Assembly (NCBI GenBank): GCA_947247005.1
Contig: OX365945.1
Location: forward strand, 37,192,551 to 37,256,550
Length of the DNA: 64,000 bases
Reading direction: 5' to 3'
Source: Spisula solida
Taxonomy: Eukaryota; Mollusca; Bivalvia; Venerida; Mactridae
A program made the translations under genes and the position numbers. Positions 60,501-64,000 of this stretch are shown piece after piece. Numbering within the stretch: position 1 is the stretch's first letter; each line of letters opens with the position of its first letter. The notes beneath the pieces were generated by a model that searched no databases, was not told the origin of the DNA, and saw only the letters and a list, made by a program, of their open reading frames with translations.

Positions 60501-63031
60501 CAAGCTTGATATAGTAAATGGTCATAAACATAGGATAACCACAGAAATAAGTAGTTAAATCAAGAAACCTAGTTTATCAAAATTGTAAAACTAAGATTTT
60601 GAAATAAACTATGAATTTGGGGCGTGAACATGGGTTTATGGGCGTGAACCTATGTTTACGAAAGTTTACCCATGTTAACGTGAACCATAGTTAATGGTCC
60701 TGGCATGTATTTCTTCCATAACATGAATAAAACTGTAATAACAAGTTATAGCATGGTCATGCAATTGCTAGTGTTACGATGATGTTGATGGCAAAGTCAG
60801 GAAGATCATGTTTATGACAATAATTTTGATTTTTCTCCACATGTGACAGAGTGGCTGGTTCCTTGTTAAGGGTAAGTTAGTACTGGTTTGGTTAATTGGG
60901 CACCGTATATAACTGCGTTCAACCAGAATATATATGAATTTGGTAGAAGTTCGAATTTATTTCAACAAGTTATAAAAGAAAATCAATGTTTTCACAAGTG
61001 GCTATGCAACTTGTGAAAATGTAATTTTCTGTGATCATGAGTCTTGAAAATGTTATTTTCACTGATATAATCCATTGAAAGCATACAATAAACAAACATC
61101 CAATGATAGCATACAATAAACAAACATCCAATGATAGCATACAATAAACAAACATCCAATGATAGCATACAATAAACAAACATCCAATGATAGCATACAA
61201 TAAACAAACATCCATTGATAACATACAATAAACAAACATCCATTGATAGCATACAATAAACAAACATCCATTGATAACATACAATAAACAAACATCCAAT
61301 GATAGCATACAATAAACAAACATCCATTGATAGCATACAATAAACAAACATCCAATGATAGCATACAATAAACAAGCATCCATTGATAACATACAATAAA
61401 CAAGCATTCATTGATAGCATACAATAAACAACCATCCATTGATAACATACAATTAAGAAACATACATTGATAACATACAATAAACAAACATCCATTGATA
61501 CCATACAATAAACAAACATCCATTGATACCATACAATAAACAAACATCCATTGATAGCGCATACAATAAACAAACATCCATTGATAACATACAATAAACA
61601 ACCATCCATTGATAACATACAATAAAGAAACATCCATTGATAGCATACAATAATCAAACATCCATTGATAGCATACGATAAACAAACATCCATTGATAGC
61701 ATACGATAAACAAACATCCATTGATAGCATACAATAAACAAGCATCCATTGATATCATACAATAAACAAACATCCATTGATAGCGCATCATTGATAGCAT
61801 ACAATAAACAAACATCCATTGATAGCACATCGATAAACAAACAGCCATTGATAGCGCATACAATAAACAAGCATCCATTGATATCATACAATGAACAAAC
61901 ATACATTGATAACATACAATGAACAACCATCCATTGATAGCGCATACAATAAACAACCATCCATTGATAACGCATACAATAAACAAACATCCATTGATAG
62001 CATACAATAAACAACCATCCATTGATAACATACAATAAACAAACATCCATTGATAGCGCATACAATGAACAACCATCCATTGCTAACATACAATTAAGAA
62101 ACATACATTGATAACATACAATAAACAACCATCCATTGATAGCGCATACAATAAACAACCATCCATTGATAACGCATACAATAAATAGAGGATATTACAT
62201 GAGTGTCTTTTCATATTGAATTTATTAAACGAGTTGAATAAAATAATAAATTGCGAGGCTCTGCCGAGCATTTATCGATTTTACTCAACGAGTTTAATAA
62301 ATCCAATGTGGAAAGTCACAAATGTAATGTTCTTTTTATCATATGTTAGCCATTTCTAGCCGAAACATAAAAATAGCTACTTATTTTCACTATAATAAAC
62401 GCGCAAACTTTGACGACGTCGCCTATACTTTGAGTGACGTCACGTCAAAGCTTTATTACACTAGTGTATTATCAAAAATAAATAATGGCTTTATTACGCT
62501 GCCGCGACGTCAAACATATGATAAACAAACATCCATTGATAGCATACAATAAACAAACATCCATTGATAGCCGAACAATAAACAACCATCCATTGATAGC
62601 GCATACAATAAACAAACATCCATTGATAGCATACAATAAACAAACATCCATTGATAGCGCATACAATAAACAACCATCCATTGATAGCATACAATAAACA
62701 AACATCCATTGATAGCATACAATAAACAACCATCCATTGATAAATATAATTAAGAAACATACATTGATAACTTACAATAAACAACCATCCATTGACAGCA
62801 TACAATAAACAAACATCCATTGATACCATACAATAAACAAACATCCATTGATAGCGCATACAATAAACAAACATCCATTGATAACATACAATAAACAACC
62901 ATCCATTGATAACTAAGATTGTTTTCCAATTTCAGATTCCATTTTCGTATGCCATAGAACTGTGGGGTGCACGGAATCACAAGGGACCGAGTTGCTTTGA
63001 TCTGTTTAATCCTCCAAATAATCACTTGAAG
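53985..63031 (+). CDS. M14 family zinc metallocarboxypeptidase, four visible exons
   Basis: Exons 53985-54582, 56334-56435, 60001-60173 and 62936-63031 join in phases 1, 1 and 0 to an open frame of 323 codons. All three complete introns are GT-AG. The start has a hydrophobic stretch (LFMLLMHFVNVLSL, residues 12-25) that could be a signal peptide. Zinc ligands are H104 and E107 (FGEHARE) and H222 (SLHSG). N171 and R172 (VDVNRN) match the substrate carboxylate-binding pair, and E299 (YAIELWG) the catalytic Glu. The family removes C-terminal residues from peptides. The last visible codons (FNPPNNHLK) are followed by a possible donor (GTCAGG), and no stop-containing final exon was recognised before 64000. 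The gene therefore probably continues off the window. The subfamily is not assigned; the propeptide appears short or absent. Confidence 0.85.
54652..55729. mobile_element. Possible TIR element in intron 1
   Basis: The left end CTCTTACAGACTTTAAAAAC (then GC) and the right end GCGTTTTCAAAGTCATTAAG (then TG) are imperfect inverted partners flanked by TA. They resemble the ends of the fold-back element at 38734-39571. The interior does not show long inverted arms and has no transposase. Confidence 0.45.
56334..56435 (+). CDS. Carboxypeptidase exon 2
   Basis: Acceptor TTTTTAG|AAACAG, donor GCAG|GTAAG, phase 1 on both sides. Encodes ETETHIYRHLTDLVKFDGF, then LSLHSGIKQIYIPYA. It holds the third zinc ligand, H222. 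Confidence 0.85.
56500..56780 (+). mobile_element. Possible mollusc SINE in intron 2
   Basis: Starts with an A-box-like GTGGTCTGTGCGCTCG and ends TTGAGAAAGGCGTTAAACCC, then GAATAAACTTACGG. The 'GGCGTTAAACCC' ending is familiar from molluscan tRNA-related SINEs. The B box is poor. Confidence 0.4.
57003..57222 (+). repeat. 'ACACAGGAGTAGGTAACTC' dispersed element, copy 3
   Basis: Starts TTTTTAGCTCCACTATTCG and contains AATAAGGGGAGCTATTGCAA and 'CAGGAGTAGGTAACTCTATC'. It stops at 'TTATGCCCCCTTTTT', where the next element begins. Confidence 0.75.
57223..58460 (+). repeat. GCCGAAGGCATCGGC dispersed element, interrupted
   Basis: Starts with a perfect hairpin (CCCTTGCCGA, AGGCA, TCGGCAAGGG) at 57227-57251. 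It resumes after the TIR element at 58122 with a CCTTCCGTCCGTCCC tract. Two or more degenerate ~120-bp units follow, sharing 'AGCATAACTCT', 'GGTATTGACTTGAAACTTGGTA' and 'CAACTAGGAGAAGTGCAGTGA'. Non-coding bivalve-type repeat. Confidence 0.7.
57259..58119. mobile_element. CAGTAAACTC-ended TIR element (pogo/Tigger-like)
   Basis: The left end CAGTAAACTCACTCAAAACC and the right end (TTTTGAGGGAGTTTACTG) are inverted partners flanked by TA. Subterminal copies of GTCCGG(T)TTT and its inverse occur on both sides. A CAGT terminus with TA duplication fits pogo/Tigger-type elements. Only a 61-codon unrelated frame lies inside, so it is non-autonomous. Confidence 0.7.
58463..58520 (+). mobile_element. 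tRNA 3'-half-like retroposed fragment
   Basis: GGGTCGTGGGTTCAAACCCC forms a good T arm and B box. It is followed by ACTGGAACCA and an A-run (58511-58520). No A box is upstream, so this is a truncated SINE or tRNA pseudogene. Confidence 0.5.
59079..59652 (+). mobile_element. GTCCCCTACCGGTTT-ended element with CCGT module, copy 2
   Basis: The ends GTCCCCTACCGGTTT and AAACCGGTAGGGGAC are perfect 15-bp inverses. Inside, the ~155-bp module shared with 10060-10213 (here 59131-59281) sits within a CCGT tract. The rest is two tandem ~165-bp units sharing 'AATCTGGATCCTG', 'GTTTCCAAGCTAGGTTTATG' and 'TGGTTGCTATGGCAACA'. Confidence 0.75.
60001..60173 (+). CDS. Carboxypeptidase exon 3
   Basis: Acceptor TTCTTTACCAG, donor CGG|GTAAAG. 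Encodes (D)TVSKKTGRLPDNIDEMTKL onward to YTADGTVFDYMAGIKR. The phase is 1 on entry and 0 on exit. The YGNAAVLNDYTADG segment corresponds to the part of M14 enzymes that holds the substrate-pocket residues before the catalytic Glu. Confidence 0.85.
60226..60256. repeat. (CTTG)n microsatellite
   Basis: About seven imperfect copies of CTTG/TTGC just after exon 3. Confidence 0.85.
60265..60700. repeat. Array of degenerate AAACNNNGGTTT palindromes
   Basis: About 17 imperfect palindromes of the form (A)AAC-YATGG/TAGG-GTT(T) recur every 19-25 bases. Examples are AAACTAGGTTTT, AAACCAGGTTTT, AAACCATAGTTC, AAACTATGGTTTAC and GAACCTATGTTTAC. Spacers often contain CGNTCG, GTCGA or TCGAA. Confidence 0.7.
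61076..62188. repeat. 28-bp minisatellite in intron 3, block 1
   Basis: About 40 copies of a 28-bp unit built from 'AACATCCATTGATAGCATAC' and 'AATAAACA'. Variants differ at CCA(A/T)TG, ATA(G/A/C)C and GC insertions. The minus strand has no stop in the unit, so frames of up to 388 codons (CLLYAINGCLFIV-like) appear. These are artefacts. Confidence 0.95.
62189..62515. mobile_element. Hairpin-containing insertion in the minisatellite
   Basis: Unique sequence separating the two minisatellite blocks. 'ATTTATTAAACGAGTTGAATAAAAT' at 62219-62243 and 'ATTTTACTCAACGAGTTTAATAAAT' at 62277-62301 form a long imperfect inverted repeat around GCTCTGCCGAGC-like sequence. Further on, several GACGTC/GACGT sites lie at 62412-62515. 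It is probably a MITE inserted into the array. Confidence 0.65.
62516..62914. repeat. 28-bp minisatellite in intron 3, block 2
   Basis: About 14 copies of the block 1 unit, ending 21 bases before exon 4. Confidence 0.95.
62936..63031 (+). CDS. Carboxypeptidase exon 4
   Basis: Acceptor TTTTCCAATTTCAG, phase 0. Encodes IPFSYAIELWGARNHKGPSC followed by FDLFNPPNNHLK, with the catalytic Glu at E299. A GTCAGG donor follows. If it is not used, the frame reads on for only 11 more codons (VRALYCIHVYL). Confidence 0.8.
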
Positions 63032-63107
63032 GTCAGGGCCTTATACTGTATACATGTATATCTGTAAACCATCTTGTGGTTCTGGTAACACTTCCTACCT
63101 TCTTTTT

Positions 63108-63980
63108 ATACCCCTGCAAACAAAGTTTGAAGGGGGTATACTGGAGTCACCATGTATGTCTGTCGGTCGGGTAGGCGGGCAGGTGGTCGGCCAGTCAATC
63201 CGAAGGTCTGTTAGCAAAATTGTGTCCGCTCTGTCACTTTGTCGTTTCTTGCTGGATTTTAAAATGGCTTGGTACAAATGTTCTCTACATCAAGACGGTG
63301 TGTCATGCGCAAAACCCAGGTCCCTTAGCTCAAAGGTCAAGGTCATACTTAGACGTCAAAGGTCATAATAGTCATGCAAGTCATGTCTGCTCTGTAACTT
63401 TGTTGTTTCTTGCTGGATTTTAAAATGGCTTGGTACAAAATTATCATCACATCAAGAAGGTGCACAAGATCCGGGTCCCTAGCTCAAATGTCACAGGTCA
63501 TACTTGGAGGTCGAAGGTTAAAAGGCACAAAATCATGTCCGCTCTATAACTTTGTCATTTCTTATTTGATAGTTATGATACTTAGTATAAATATTCACAA
63601 CATCAAGGCGATGTGTCATGCACAAGACCCTGGTCCCTAGTGTCAAGGTCACACTTCGAGATCAAAGGTTAAAAGGATAAAATAGGCATGTGATTTGTGT
63701 CCGCTCTGTTCTTTTGTCATTTCGTATTGGATATTTATAAGACTTGGTACAAATGTTCACCACTTCAAGCGATGTGTCAGGCAAAAGACTCAGGTCCCTA
63801 GCTCAAAGGTCAAGGTCACAAATAGAGGTCAAAGGGGTTTTATAGTCATGCTAGTTGTGTCCGCTCTGTAACTTTGTGGTTTCTTACTGGATTTTAAAAA
63901 GTGCTTGGTAAAAATGTTTACCACACCAAATTTTTCTATAATTTTTTCCAATTTTTTTTGTTTTTCGAAGAGTTTTTGTT
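63108..63980 (+). repeat. Dispersed element with five ~160-bp units
   Basis: Starts ATACCCCTGCAAACAAAGTT followed by TGAAGGGGGTATACTGG. Then come five degenerate units beginning GTC(C/T)GCTCTGT at 63223, 63385, 63537, 63699 and 63859. Each carries 'GGTCCCTAGCTCAAAGGTCA'-like and 'CTTGGTACAAATGTTC'-like parts. Open frames across it are not conserved between units. A bivalve-type repeat. Confidence 0.75.
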
Positions 63981-63982
63981 TT

Positions 63983-64000
63983 TTAGCTCACCTGCCACAA
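63983..64000 (+). mobile_element. Start of a TTAGCTCACC-type element
   Basis: TTAGCTCACCTGCCACAA at the window edge matches the start of this family (compare 12238). The rest lies outside the window. Confidence 0.6.

Noticed and set aside
60970..62898. Minus-strand frames of up to 388 codons (CLLYAINGCLFIVCYQW-like)
   Set aside because: These are an artefact of the 28-bp minisatellite in a carboxypeptidase intron. All frames on that strand stay open.
63054..63640. Open frames of 67-104 codons near the right edge
   Set aside because: They lie in a dispersed repeat with five diverged units, and the frames are not kept between units.

Overview
The window is AT-rich animal nuclear DNA, most probably from a bivalve mollusc. 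The evidence is a spliced metallocarboxypeptidase gene with GT-AG introns, metazoan-type LINE, IS630/mariner and Mutator-like transposases, and several dispersed repeats that I recognise, from memory only, as common in bivalve genomes. These include elements starting TTAGCTCACC, 'AACTAGGTCAC' arrays, the GCCGAAGGCATCGGC hairpin and CCGT-rich elements. There is no operon structure and no rRNA gene. Species cannot be assigned from sequence alone.

Layout. 1-2.5 kb: a decayed LINE interrupted by a DNA transposon with perfect 21-bp inverted ends. 4.2-7.9 kb: a 17-bp minisatellite in two blocks. 10-19.3 kb: dispersed elements, microsatellites and a second, minus-strand LINE tail. 19.8-23.8 kb: a large nested inverted-repeat (fold-back) structure. 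25-34 kb: a 61-bp satellite, an unrecognised open frame with a decayed relative 8 kb away, and a mariner-like terminal-inverted-repeat (TIR) element. 36.6-38.2 kb: an IS630/Tc1-type transposase with one intron and one frameshift. 38.7-39.6 kb: a fold-back element. 40.6-42.8 kb: an intact His-Cys box (I-PpoI-like) nuclease facing a damaged Mutator-like DDE transposase. 42.8-53.9 kb: mostly unrecognised AT-rich DNA with small duplications and SINEs. 54-63 kb: an M14 carboxypeptidase gene of which four exons are visible, with introns full of repeats; it probably continues past the right edge.

The only clear host gene is the carboxypeptidase. Zinc ligands, the substrate-binding Asn-Arg pair and the catalytic Glu are all present across correctly phased exons. 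Most other coding sequence comes from mobile elements. The long minus-strand open frames at 4.5-7.8 kb and 61-63 kb are artefacts of tandem repeats whose unit has no stop codon on that strand. The most interesting candidate system is the convergent His-Cys nuclease and Mutator-like transposase pair at 40.8-42.8 kb. Second is a module of about 155 bp found inside CCGT microsatellites in two unrelated repeat contexts.
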